Shown here in pieces: positions 44,609-54,200 of a DNA stretch of 64,000 bases. The stretch is from the NCBI RefSeq assembly GCF_003369925.1, contig NZ_LARY01000004.1:1-64000 (forward strand). Direction: 5' to 3'. The stretch's first letter is position 1. Every line of letters begins with the position of its first letter. The notes beneath the pieces were generated by a model, which had not been told where the DNA came from, did not search any database, and saw only the letters and a program-made list of their open reading frames with translations. Origin of the DNA: Listeria kieliensis. Lineage in GTDB: Bacteria; Bacillota; Bacilli; Lactobacillales; Listeriaceae. A program made the position numbers and the translations under genes.

Positions 44609-44636
44609 GTGAAGTGTGTAAGCCTACACACTTCAC
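44609..44636. promoter_or_regulatory. Inverted repeat, probable activator site for the sigma-54 promoter
   Basis: A perfect 12-base inverted repeat GTGAAGTGTGTA-AGCC-TACACACTTCAC ending 3 bases from the activator stop codon. It lies 47-74 bases upstream of the -24 element, a usual distance for an enhancer. No T-run follows on either strand, so it does not look like an intrinsic terminator. Confidence 0.6.
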
Positions 44637-44639
44637 AGT

Positions 44640-47318
44640 TTAAGCTTCCACTCGATTGGCAAGCATCATTTGTGTCAAATACGCGATTTCAGATTGCGGA
44701 ACAGTGATTTGATACTCCCGCTCCACATTTTCCATCATTTGTTGTGTGACTTGCATTTCCACAAGGTGTTTTTTGGCAAACTCATTCAAGTCTGGGAATT
44801 CCCGGTCAACTGCCCCAAGACGCATTCGCTCAATCAAGAAAGCCATGTGTAAAATCATCCCAATATCGACACCTGGTTCGAGAATCAAATTCAACTGAAT
44901 TTGTAATTCCGAAATTAACTTCCGCAAGAAATAAACCAAATCTTCCACAGAATCCACCGCTTTAAGATTTCCAGAAAGAGAAGCAATCAATTTTTCATAC
45001 GGAACTTCATCGCTAATGATCCGCTTCGCAATATCTAAGCCATCATCCGAAAAAACTTCGAGCGCACTGAAAAACGGAATATCTTGATATTCAAACTCAA
45101 CAGAACCCATAATCGCTAGGATATTAAATTCCTCTTTCAGCTGATCAATTCGTTCCCGGAAAGCATCCTTATGCAGAAACTGCAAAATAATGATCTCCAC
45201 TTTGCTTTCATCAATAATCGGAGTAATGCGCTTGCGGAGCTGTTCAGCCACGCCTTCACCCGTAAAGCAAGTCAAAACAACCGCATTTTTAACCGGTTTC
45301 GCTCGCAGTACATGCGCCTTATATTTATTTTCAAACAGTTGCTGACAACTTTGATAAATATCTTCTAATCCACGACCAAGCGATGCTTTTCGAATTGCTT
45401 CCAAAACAACAGGCGTACTTGTCATTGTCACTGTTTTTGTTCGAATCCCTAACTCTTCCATCAACATGTTTCCGAAAGAAGCGAGCGACCCCATATCAGA
45501 TAAAATGAGCAAGCCTTTCTGCGGGTTTAACTTCAAAACGCGATTTTTTACTTTTTCATACATCGTTTGAACGTCCATTGTGAGCGGCATATCAATCGCC
45601 GTTCCCGTTTCAATGCTAAGCAGTTCTTGCACCGTTTCGACCATACTCGTTGCCGTACTGCGCCCGTGCATCAAGACAAGGACTTCCACTTGCGATTCAC
45701 TACTCACAAACATCGAATCGACCACTTCAGCCGTCAAAAACATCGTTAAAAAGCCTATTTCGTCAAATGGAATTTCAATTTGAAGCGCTTGCTCAATCAT
45801 CGCTGAAAGTTCGATCGCCGCTTGGAATTCCTTTGGATATTTTTTTCGAACATTATTTAAATCCGGGTGAACAATATGCTTTTGCTCACGAATTCGTTCA
45901 ATCGTACTTTGCAAGTGAAGCGCAAAAGCAAACTTCATCTTATCATTATAGCTGCGCTCAAGCCGTTTTTCAGCAACATCGTAAACCGCTTCTGTGAGCT
46001 CCCAAATAGCTGGATCAATGATTTCTTTTGCCGTTTGTTGCGTTGGAAGTTGCTCCATGTAATCATGAAAATACTGATCCACATCGACATAAAGCTCGGC
46101 TTCTAGTTCGCTACCGTCTTTTCCTTCTTTCAAAAGTTCTTCCGCACGATCTTGAATTGCCTGATACACATCATCAACTTCGACAACAATATCCGGTCCT
46201 GGTTCACTTGCATCTGCAAATTTAAAAATCGTTTTATTTACATCAATCAAGCGATTTAATTTTTCCGGCTCATCTTTCATGTGCAGTAAGCCTTTTTGAA
46301 CATGGATCGGCAAATCATCTTGCTCGATCAAAATATAATTGGCCGCTTTCGTCTTGTAATGCAAGAACGCTTTCGCACAAGCCAGTTTCAAATCACGCTG
46401 CAATTGCCCAACATTCGCGCTCGCATGATAAAGCAAGAAAGCCATCAAAGCTTGGCGATGCACGCGAATCGACTGATTCAGTCTTCTCGCTTCTTGCTTC
46501 AAGAAAAACTCCACTAATTGATAGCGCTCTTCCATGCTGCGTTCAGCAAGTTGTGGCAAAGTGATCGTCATCGGAATTCGGCGCGTAAACGTTTCAAGCA
46601 AAAAGTTATCCGGTGATTCCGTTGTTGCGCCAATAATTTCTACCTGCGCTCGGTGCACCTTTGAACTTTCTCCAAGCGGTCGAAACTCACCCTTATCAAT
46701 AAATGTAAACAGCATTTCTTGCCCTTCAGGCGGCAAACGATGAATTTCATCTAAGAACAAAATCCCTCCGTCAGCCTGCGCAAGTAAGCCATCCCGTGTT
46801 TCCTCAGCGCCTGTGTAAGCGCCTTTTACAACCCCAAAAATATGCCCAAACAAAAGTTGTGGATTTTGAGCATAATCAGCACAGTTAAAAGAAATAAACG
46901 GGGCATCTTGCGGGATCACCGTCGATTCGCGAGCAAATTCATACATGCACTCGGCAAAAAGCGATTTCCCTGTTCCCGTCTTTCCTAAAATCAAAGTGTG
47001 TAAACCATTTGGCGGATAAAGAATGGCCGCCTTCGCTTGCTGGATGCTGATCTTCAAACTTTGATCCGACCCGATCAAGCGATCAAAAGCCGTTGCATCT
47101 CCTTTTTCGCGTTTTGCTTCAGCAAGCGTGTTTTTCAACGTTTCATAATAAACAGGTTTTCCTGGAAGCTTCTTGATCTTGTTTTCTTTAAACAAATCGT
47201 TCAGATAGCGGCTGGCATTGGCACGATCCATGTTGAGTTTACTAGCTACGTCAACCGCAGTCGTTTTTTGATTCAGCTCATCTAAGAAGGTTAAGACTTC
47301 CTCTTTTCTACTCGCCAT
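44640..47318 (-). CDS. LevR-like sigma-54-dependent transcriptional activator
   Basis: An 892-residue PTS-controlled activator. An N-terminal helix-turn-helix (about 15-60) is followed by an AAA+ domain (about 80-320) with Walker A GKTGTGKS, the sigma-54 contact loop GAYTGA and Walker B ILFLDEIH. Next come PRD1 (about 450-550), an EIIA-Man-like domain with [12 protein letters not shown], an EIIB-Gat-like part and a C-terminal PRD2 (about 790-890). Histidines in these parts receive phosphate from HPr or EII. The gene lies upstream of EIIB-DUF871 on the same strand and faces a sigma-54 promoter. Confidence 0.92.
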   Translation of the reverse strand: MASRKEEVLTFLDELNQKTTAVDVASKLNMDRANASRYLNDLFKENKIKKLPGKPVYYETLKNTLAEAKREKGDATAFDRLIGSDQSLKISIQQAKAAILYPPNGLHTLILGKTGTGKSLFAECMYEFARESTVIPQDAPFISFNCADYAQNPQLLFGHIFGVVKGAYTGAEETRDGLLAQADGGILFLDEIHRLPPEGQEMLFTFIDKGEFRPLGESSKVHRAQVEIIGATTESPDNFLLETFTRRIPMTITLPQLAERSMEERYQLVEFFLKQEARRLNQSIRVHRQALMAFLLYHASANVGQLQRDLKLACAKAFLHYKTKAANYILIEQDDLPIHVQKGLLHMKDEPEKLNRLIDVNKTIFKFADASEPGPDIVVEVDDVYQAIQDRAEELLKEGKDGSELEAELYVDVDQYFHDYMEQLPTQQTAKEIIDPAIWELTEAVYDVAEKRLERSYNDKMKFAFALHLQSTIERIREQKHIVHPDLNNVRKKYPKEFQAAIELSAMIEQALQIEIPFDEIGFLTMFLTAEVVDSMFVSSESQVEVLVLMHGRSTATSMVETVQELLSIETGTAIDMPLTMDVQTMYEKVKNRVLKLNPQKGLLILSDMGSLASFGNMLMEELGIRTKTVTMTSTPVVLEAIRKASLGRGLEDIYQSCQQLFENKYKAHVLRAKPVKNAVVLTCFTGEGVAEQLRKRITPIIDESKVEIIILQFLHKDAFRERIDQLKEEFNILAIMGSVEFEYQDIPFFSALEVFSDDGLDIAKRIISDEVPYEKLIASLSGNLKAVDSVEDLVYFLRKLISELQIQLNLILEPGVDIGMILHMAFLIERMRLGAVDREFPDLNEFAKKHLVEMQVTQQMMENVEREYQITVPQSEIAYLTQMMLANRVEA

Positions 47319-47398
47319 CCTCTTCGCTCCTTTAAAACACTATGCCTCCATTATACACGTTTACACACATAAGTCGCAATAGCTGTTTTTAAGCAAGA

Positions 47399-47421
47399 AA
47401 AAACCGCCAAATCAGCGGTTT
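47399..47421 (-). terminator. Terminator of the cshC-like gene
   Basis: Minus strand AAACCGC / GCGGTTT with a 7-base loop that contains the end of the stop codon, followed by TTTCTTG. Confidence 0.8.
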
Positions 47422-48578
47422 CTCTTCTTCGTATTCTTTGTCATTTTGCTTTCCTTTGCTTCACCCGGTGAAACAAGTTTCCCGCCAAAAAAGCGAACTG
47501 GAAGCGCCGACTTCCCAAGCTCCTTCAAAAACTGTTTCAGCGACCGAAGCTCCCGTTGATTCACAAACGACAGCACCGTTCCAGCTTTCCCCATCCGGCC
47601 CGTCCGACCAGCCCGATGAGTGTATTCCCTCGCACTTTCCGCGATGTCGTATTGAATCACATATGGCAAATCGGGAATATCGAGACCGCGCGCCGCAATA
47701 TCCGTAACAATCAAATACTGCAGCTTGCCTGCTTTAAATTCGCGCAACACTTTTTGTCTCGTTTCCTTGCGTAAATCCCCGTGGATTCCCTCAGCCGCCA
47801 CACCATCAAACTTCAATTTTTCAAGCAAAATATCCATCCGCGGCTTATCACGCACAAACACGAGCGCTTGCATACCATCCACTTGAGCAATCCGCCGAAT
47901 CAAACTCGCCTTCTCGCGATTTTCCACTTCCATATAAAGATGCGTCACATTTTCCGTTGCGCGTTTCGCCGGACTTACTTCAATTTCAACCGGCTCGCGT
48001 TCAAACTGCCTGAAAAAAGCATCCGGATCGAGCGGACGCGTTGCAGAAGCAAGCACTAGCTGCACATCACGCTTCGCATGGCGAACAATATCCAGCGTCA
48101 TCCGGCTATTTTCTTTCGATAATAACTGATCCGCTTCATCGAGCGTAACCACTTGCACACTGTGCATCTTCACTTTTTTTCGGTCGATTAGTTCAAGCAA
48201 CCGTCCCGGTGAAGCCACAATAATTTGCGGTTTTTTCTTGAGCTTCTCAAGTTGCCGCTTTAAGTTCGCCCCACCGATGATCGGCATCACAGAAATCTTC
48301 TTCTCCGGCTCTATAAATAAGCGAATCGCATCCGCAATTTGCATCACAAGCTCATGGCTCGGCGCAAGAACAAGCCACTGCAGTTCCGGCTTTGCTTCGA
48401 TTTTTTCGAGGATCGGAAGCGTATAAGCGACCGTCTTCCCCGTTCCAGTTGGCGAAATCGCAAGCGCGTCACTTCCAGCTTTCAGCACCCCGTAAAGCTC
48501 CGTTTGAATCTCCGTTGGCTCCTCAAAGCCATTTGCCGTAAAAGCCTGCTGCCAGTGCTCCAATAAATTCTCTTTCAT
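47412..48578 (-). CDS. cshC: DEAD-box RNA helicase (CshC/YfmL-like)
   Basis: A 388-residue helicase core with a short basic tail. Motif Q has PTEIQTELY, I SPTGTGKT, Ia APSHELV, II DEADQ, III SATRP, V VTDIAARGLD and VI HRAGRTGR. It unwinds RNA with ATP. ATG 48578 follows AAAAGGAG; the frame upstream to 48608 lacks such a site. It resembles lmo1722 of L. monocytogenes and YfmL of B. subtilis. Confidence 0.9.
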   Translation of the reverse strand: MKENLLEHWQQAFTANGFEEPTEIQTELYGVLKAGSDALAISPTGTGKTVAYTLPILEKIEAKPELQWLVLAPSHELVMQIADAIRLFIEPEKKISVMPIIGGANLKRQLEKLKKKPQIIVASPGRLLELIDRKKVKMHSVQVVTLDEADQLLSKENSRMTLDIVRHAKRDVQLVLASATRPLDPDAFFRQFEREPVEIEVSPAKRATENVTHLYMEVENREKASLIRRIAQVDGMQALVFVRDKPRMDILLEKLKFDGVAAEGIHGDLRKETRQKVLREFKAGKLQYLIVTDIAARGLDIPDLPYVIQYDIAESAREYTHRAGRTGRMGKAGTVLSFVNQRELRSLKQFLKELGKSALPVRFFGGKLVSPGEAKESKMTKNTKKRNR

Positions 48579-48627
48579 GCGTATACTCCTTTTCCTTGTA
48601 TCCTTCAAACATCATACCACAAAACAA

Positions 48628-48660
48628 GTCGCCTCACTCGATTTTTTCAAGAAAAGCGAC
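48628..48660 (-). terminator. Weak terminator after the Gfo/Idh gene
   Basis: Minus strand GTCGC / GCGAC stem with A/T-rich inner part, followed by TTGTTTTG. Confidence 0.4.
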
Positions 48661-48670
48661 CAAAGTTAGC

Positions 48671-49660
48671 TTATTTTTCCGCGTCGAAATAAATATCATT
48701 TTGATGGCGCAGTTCATTCGAAATCCTTAAGACCTTAATGCTTAAATCTCGTAAGGCTTCATACGCAGCCGTATCCTTTTGTTCAATAATTTCAGCAAAG
48801 CGCGCCGCTTCAAATTGCATATCATTTTGAGCGACTGGTTTCGCAAGCTCGAGCACTTCTTCGCCGTGGTTGCCATGAAATTCCAATTTTTCGATCGAAG
48901 TGAGCGGCTCAATCAAAAGCGTTCCTTTTTCTCCGTAAATCTCACTATTCAAAAAGGAAGTTGAATTTTTTCCTTGAATGATTGTCACGTTAAAATCGCC
49001 ATATTCTAAAATCACAGGCCCCATCGCATCAACGCCCGTTCTCATCTTAGTTGCAAAATAATGTGCCGCTTTCGGTTCACCAAAGAGCGCCACCGCCGAA
49101 TAAAGCGGATAAACACCTAAATCCGTAAGCGATCCTCCTGAAAAGTGAAGAGAAAAAATATTCGGTTCCTGTCCTTCAAGCACTTGATCGTAGCGTGATG
49201 AATATTTCATATAAGCAAGTGTCGCACCGTGGATCTTGCCCACTTTCCCAAGATTTTCTTGCAAAATTTTAAAATTAGGTTCTTGAATATGACGCGCCGC
49301 TTCAAATAAAAATACTCCATTTTCCTGAGCGACTTGATGCGCCTCGGAAAGTTCATCTACCGTTGAAAAAATAGGTTTTTCCACAATCACATGCTTGCCA
49401 GACTTCAAAAATTGCAGCGCATGTTCAAAATGAAGCGCATTAGGCGAAGCAATATAAACCCCATCAATCGCATCACTCAGCGCCATACTCTCGGTATCCG
49501 TGAAAAGTTCTTGCGTCGCTCCGTATTTTTCAGCAAAATCCGCCGCTTTTTCCAAAGTTCGTGAATAAACCGCGCGCAGTTCCCACTTCCGAGAGCGCTT
49601 AGCCCCATCAATAAAAGAATCCGTAATCCAATTTGTCCCGACTATTCCAAGTTTCAGCAT
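48671..49660 (-). CDS. Gfo/Idh/MocA-family oxidoreductase
   Basis: A 329-residue NAD(P)-dependent dehydrogenase. The Rossmann motif is GIVGTNWITDSFI and the catalytic lysine lies in VIVEKPIFS. The C-terminal beta domain contains GGSLTDLGVYPLYSA. The sugar or cyclitol substrate is unknown. GGGGGAG precedes the ATG. Confidence 0.87.
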   Translation of the reverse strand: MLKLGIVGTNWITDSFIDGAKRSRKWELRAVYSRTLEKAADFAEKYGATQELFTDTESMALSDAIDGVYIASPNALHFEHALQFLKSGKHVIVEKPIFSTVDELSEAHQVAQENGVFLFEAARHIQEPNFKILQENLGKVGKIHGATLAYMKYSSRYDQVLEGQEPNIFSLHFSGGSLTDLGVYPLYSAVALFGEPKAAHYFATKMRTGVDAMGPVILEYGDFNVTIIQGKNSTSFLNSEIYGEKGTLLIEPLTSIEKLEFHGNHGEEVLELAKPVAQNDMQFEAARFAEIIEQKDTAAYEALRDLSIKVLRISNELRHQNDIYFDAEK

Positions 49661-49729
49661 ATTTCACTCCCCCAATCATTCGTTTCCCCTTTAGTATAAC
49701 CTAAAAAACAAATTTTTACTCGCAAGAAA

Positions 49730-49767
49730 AACGGATGCCAAAAGCCTTCCGCCTCCAAGCATCCGTT
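49730..49767 (-). terminator. Terminator of gltBD
   Basis: Stem AACGGATGC / GCATCCGTT (49730-49738, 49759-49767) with T-run on the minus strand, just after gltD. Confidence 0.8.
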
Positions 49768-49789
49768 CTCCTTTTATAACGACTCCGCC

Positions 49790-51259
49790 TCACGGTAAAA
49801 AGGTTTCCCCCATCAAATAAAAATCGACTTCCCGTGCCGCCTCGCGACCTTCTGCAATCGCCGTTACAACAAGACTTTGACCATAGCGCGCATCCCCACA
49901 AGCAAAAATTCCTTCTTCGCTTGTCCGGTAAAAGCCTTTCGCAGCTTCAATCGTTTGCCGCTTCGTTTTCTTCACCTTGAAGTTTTCAAAAACCGCGTCT
50001 TCTGCCCCTTCAAAACCTGCAGCAATCAGCACCAAGTCGGCATCAAAAATCCGTTCCGAATCAGGCACTTCACGGTAGCGCTTCGTTTCTTCATCACGCT
50101 CAACTTCCACCGTCCGAATCCCCGTCAGTTCGCCCGCCGCATTCTTCACAAAACCAACCGGACTGAGCAAATATTCGCGCGGATCCATCCCATACACTGC
50201 TTCCGCTTCTTGATGCGCATAATCCATTTGAAAAACATTCGGATATTCCGGCCACGGATTACTTGCCGCTCTCACTTCCTCAGGCTTTCCGCGCCTTCCA
50301 AGCTGCACAATCGATTTAGCCCCTTGGCGTAGCGCCGTTGCAACACAATCCGCTCCCGTGTCGCCGCCTCCGATGATGATTACTTTTTTTCCAGCCGCGG
50401 AAAGCGTTTGTTCTTTTCTTCCTGCAAGCAAATCTTGGATGCTCGCTGTTAAATAAGGAACCGCCAAGTGAATCCCTTTTGCGTCACGACCAGGAACTTT
50501 CACTTCACGAGCCTTGCCCGCACCTGTCGCCAAAACGATCGCATCAAAGTCCCGCTTCAACTCTTCATACGGAATATCTTTCCCGCAGTCAACCCCCGTC
50601 ACAAAGCGAATCCCTTCCGCTTCAAGCAACTGAACACGTCTTAAAACACTTTCCTTATCAAGCTTCATCGTCGGAATCCCGTACATCAAAAGTCCACCGA
50701 TCCGATCGCTTTTTTCAAACACCGTGACCCTGTGCCCCGCTTGATTGAGCTGATCCGCACAAGCAAGTCCCGCCGGCCCAGAACCAATCACAGCAATTTT
50801 CTTTTCCGTCCGAACTTTCGGCGGATTCGGTTTGATCCAACCTTCCGCAAATCCCCGGTCAATAATGGCTTTTTCAATTGATTTAATCCCCACTGCCGGC
50901 TCCGAAATCGCTACTGTACAACTTCCTTCACAAGGAGCTGGGCAAACACGACCCGTGAACTCGGGAAAATTATTCGTTTTCAGTAACAGCTCGAGCGCTT
51001 CCTTCCAGTCCCCGCGATAAACCGCATCATTCCATTCTGGAATCAAATTGTGTAGCGGACAGCCAGAAACACCATTTTTAATTTCCATTCCGATGCTGCA
51101 AAACGGAACGCCACAATCCATGCAGCGAGCCGCTTGAATCGTCAAGTCTGCTTCACCAAGTGGCAAACTATATTCGTTCCAATCGTTTACCCGTTCTTTC
51201 GGTTTCCTGACGGGGGTTTCAATACGATCATACTCCATAAAGCCAGTCGCTTTTCCCAT
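49790..51259 (-). CDS. gltD: Glutamate synthase small subunit
   Basis: A 489-residue flavoprotein that feeds NADPH electrons to the large subunit. The N-terminal cysteine-rich part CMDCGVPFC...GCPLHNLIPEWN binds Fe-S. FAD binding uses VIGSGPAGLACADQLN and NADPH binding uses IIGGGDTGADCVA. It is 17 bases after gltB in the same operon. Confidence 0.94.
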   Translation of the reverse strand: MGKATGFMEYDRIETPVRKPKERVNDWNEYSLPLGEADLTIQAARCMDCGVPFCSIGMEIKNGVSGCPLHNLIPEWNDAVYRGDWKEALELLLKTNNFPEFTGRVCPAPCEGSCTVAISEPAVGIKSIEKAIIDRGFAEGWIKPNPPKVRTEKKIAVIGSGPAGLACADQLNQAGHRVTVFEKSDRIGGLLMYGIPTMKLDKESVLRRVQLLEAEGIRFVTGVDCGKDIPYEELKRDFDAIVLATGAGKAREVKVPGRDAKGIHLAVPYLTASIQDLLAGRKEQTLSAAGKKVIIIGGGDTGADCVATALRQGAKSIVQLGRRGKPEEVRAASNPWPEYPNVFQMDYAHQEAEAVYGMDPREYLLSPVGFVKNAAGELTGIRTVEVERDEETKRYREVPDSERIFDADLVLIAAGFEGAEDAVFENFKVKKTKRQTIEAAKGFYRTSEEGIFACGDARYGQSLVVTAIAEGREAAREVDFYLMGETFLP

Positions 51260-51276
51260 TTTCGTTCGCTCCTTTC

Positions 51277-54200
51277 CTAATGAACTTGTTTCGCATGTTC
51301 CTTCGTACTTTCATAAAAAGCCACGAGTTCCGCTTCGCTAGCGTCACCTAGTTGTTCTGTTAAATTCGCGATCCGTGTGCGCATAGCTTCATATTCAGTC
51401 GGTATCACATATACAAAGTGATTTACTTCCGTTTCAAAATCAAGCAAAATTTCGCGTGCCTTCGCGCTCCCCGTTGCCTGCTCATGGCGCCATACTAAAT
51501 CATGCAACCGGAGCTTTTCGCTTTCAGTGAGCGCGCTTCGCACACTGACCAGTTCTGGATTGATCTTGCCTTCAAGTGTCGCAAGGTCTTCCGCGTAAAG
51601 ATAAGCGACACCGCCACTCATTCCTGCAGCAAAGTTCGCACCAATTTCGCCTAGCACGACGACCGTGCCGCCTGTCATATATTCGCAACCATTATCACCA
51701 ATGCCTTCAACGACCGCTTCCGCTCCACTATTTCGGACAGCAAACCGCGCTCCTGCTTTTCCCGCAAGGTAAGCCTCTCCTCCAGTTGCCCCGTAAAGCA
51801 CCACATTTCCTGCGATCGCGGATAGATGCGGGTTAACCGGGGTTCGCGCGTCATGAACGACAGCAAGTTTCCCGCCGGAAAGTCCCTTCCCGAAATAATC
51901 ATTGGCATCGCCAACTACGCGGAGCGTCATCCCATTTGGAACAAAGGCGCCAAAACTTTGCCCGGCAGACCCGCTAAATGTGAAGCGAATCGTATCGTCC
52001 GGAAGCCCCGCTTGGCCGTATTTCTTGCTAATAGCTGCCCCAACTATCGTGCCCACCGCTCGGTCAGTGTTGCGAATCGCGAAGCTTTGTTCCACTGTTT
52101 CTCCCGAAGTTAGCGCCGGTTCAGCTGCTTTTAACAAGAAACGCTCATCTAGTGTCTCTTCAAGTTGGTGGTTTTGGCCTTTCGTACAAAATTGATCGGC
52201 CGCTTGGTAAAACGCATCCATGTACAGCAAATTGGAAAAATCGAGATATTTTGCTTTCCAGTGTTGCTCTTTTCGCGTTGTTTCTTTGAGGTACTCTTTA
52301 TGACCAATAATTTCATCCAGCTTCCTCACGCCAAGATCTGCCATTAATTGCCGCATTTCCCTTGCGATGAACGTAAAGAACTGAACGACATAATCCGCCG
52401 AACCCGTGAATTTTTTCCGTAGTTCCGGATTTTGTGTCGCGACACCAACCGGACAAGTATCCATGTGACAAACGCGCATCATGACGCAGCCTAACGTGAC
52501 AAGCGGAGCTGTTGCAAAGCCAAATTCTTCTGCACCAAGCATCGCCGCCACTAAGACGTCTTTTCCTGTCATCAACTTACCATCGGTTTCAAGCACCACT
52601 TTATTGCGTAAATCATTCAAGATGAGCGTTTGCTGGACTTCCGAAAGCCCAATTTCCCAAGGTAAGCCCGCATGGCGGATACTGCTTCTTGCAGCTGCTC
52701 CCGTTCCGCCTTCATAGCCGCTCACAGAAATCACATCGGCTTTTCCTTTAGCAACCCCAGCTGCGATCGTGCCAACACCTGTCTTTGAAACTAATTTGAC
52801 GCTGACTCGAGCCGCCGGATTCGCATTTTTCAAGTCGAAAATCAATTGAGAAAGGTCTTCGATCGAATAAATATCATGGTGTGGCGGCGGTGAAATCAGC
52901 CCCACTCCTGTCGTTGAACCACGCGTTTTGGAAATCCATGGATAGACCTTCCCGCCTGGCAAATGCCCGCCTTCGCCGGGCTTCGCCCCCTGTGCCATCT
53001 TGATTTGTAATTCCGAAGCGTTCACGAGATAGTGGCTAGAAACGCCGAACCGCCCAGAAGCAACTTGCTTGATGGCACTTCGCTTGGAATCACCATTCGC
53101 ACTTTTGATAAAACGTGCTGGATTTTCTCCACCTTCACCGCTATTACTTTTCCCACCAATTCGGTTCATCGCAACAGCTAACGCTTCATGCGCTTCTTGG
53201 CTAATCGAGCCATAACTCATCGCACCCGTTTTAAAACGTTTGAAGAGACTTTCTTCCGGCTCCACCTCATCAAGTGAGATAGGCTTTCTTCCCGTTTCTA
53301 GCTTTAAAAGTCCCCGCAAAAACGCTTGATTATGATTTTCCATTAAATCTCGGTATAGATCATAAGCTTCTTGATCATTTTCACGTGTTGCGCGCTGCAA
53401 GGAATGAATCGCAAGCGGGTTAAATACATGATATTCGCCACCATTTGCGCGATATTGGTATTCTCCGCCTGAATCAAGGGTTTGACTCGCGATTCCTTGT
53501 GCCTTGAAAGCCTTGCGATGCCGCAGCCAAACTTCTTCGGCAATCACAGCAAGAGGAATGCCGGAAAGCTTACTCGCTGTTCCAGTGAAGTACTGATCGA
53601 TCACTTGATTAGAAAGACCAATGGCTTCAAAAATTTGTGCCCCGCGGTAACTTTGCACCGTTGAAATCCCCATTTTCGACATGACTTTCAAAAGTCCGTC
53701 CGTGAGCGCTTCAAGATAGCGCGTTTCGGCTTCCTCGGGACTAAAACCTTTGATGCGGCCGCGTTCAATTTGACTTTGAAAAAGCTCGATCGCAAGGTAA
53801 GGGAAAACAGCGTCCGCCCCGTAGCCAATCAAAAGCGCCGTATGATGGACATCGCGCGCTTCTGCTGTTTTTACGATGATGCTTGCTTTCGTTCGCAAAC
53901 CACGTCGCGTTAAATAGTGATGCAAGCCGCTCGCCGCAAGAAGAGACGGAATGCCCATCCACTCTTCATTCACGCCTTCATCCGTTAAAACAATTAAAGA
54001 ACTGCCTTCCGTTTCAATCGCCGTTCTCGCTCGTTCGAAAAGCGCTGCTAAAACCTCGTCCAGCTTCTCCCATTCGTCTTCGCGGAAAAGAATCGGAAGC
54101 ACCGTCGTTTTCGTACCAAATTTCGTTTGATTTTCAAGTGCTTGAAACTCTAAGCGAGAAAGCACAGGTGTTGCTAAACGGATTCTGTTCGCATTGACGC

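Noticed and set aside
44609-44636. Inverted repeat read as a terminator of the LevR-like gene
   Set aside because: No T-run on either strand; its distance from the sigma-54 promoter suits an activator site better.
53343-53962. Short open frames in other frames inside gltB
   Set aside because: Shadows of the long real gene; no ribosome sites or recognisable protein features.
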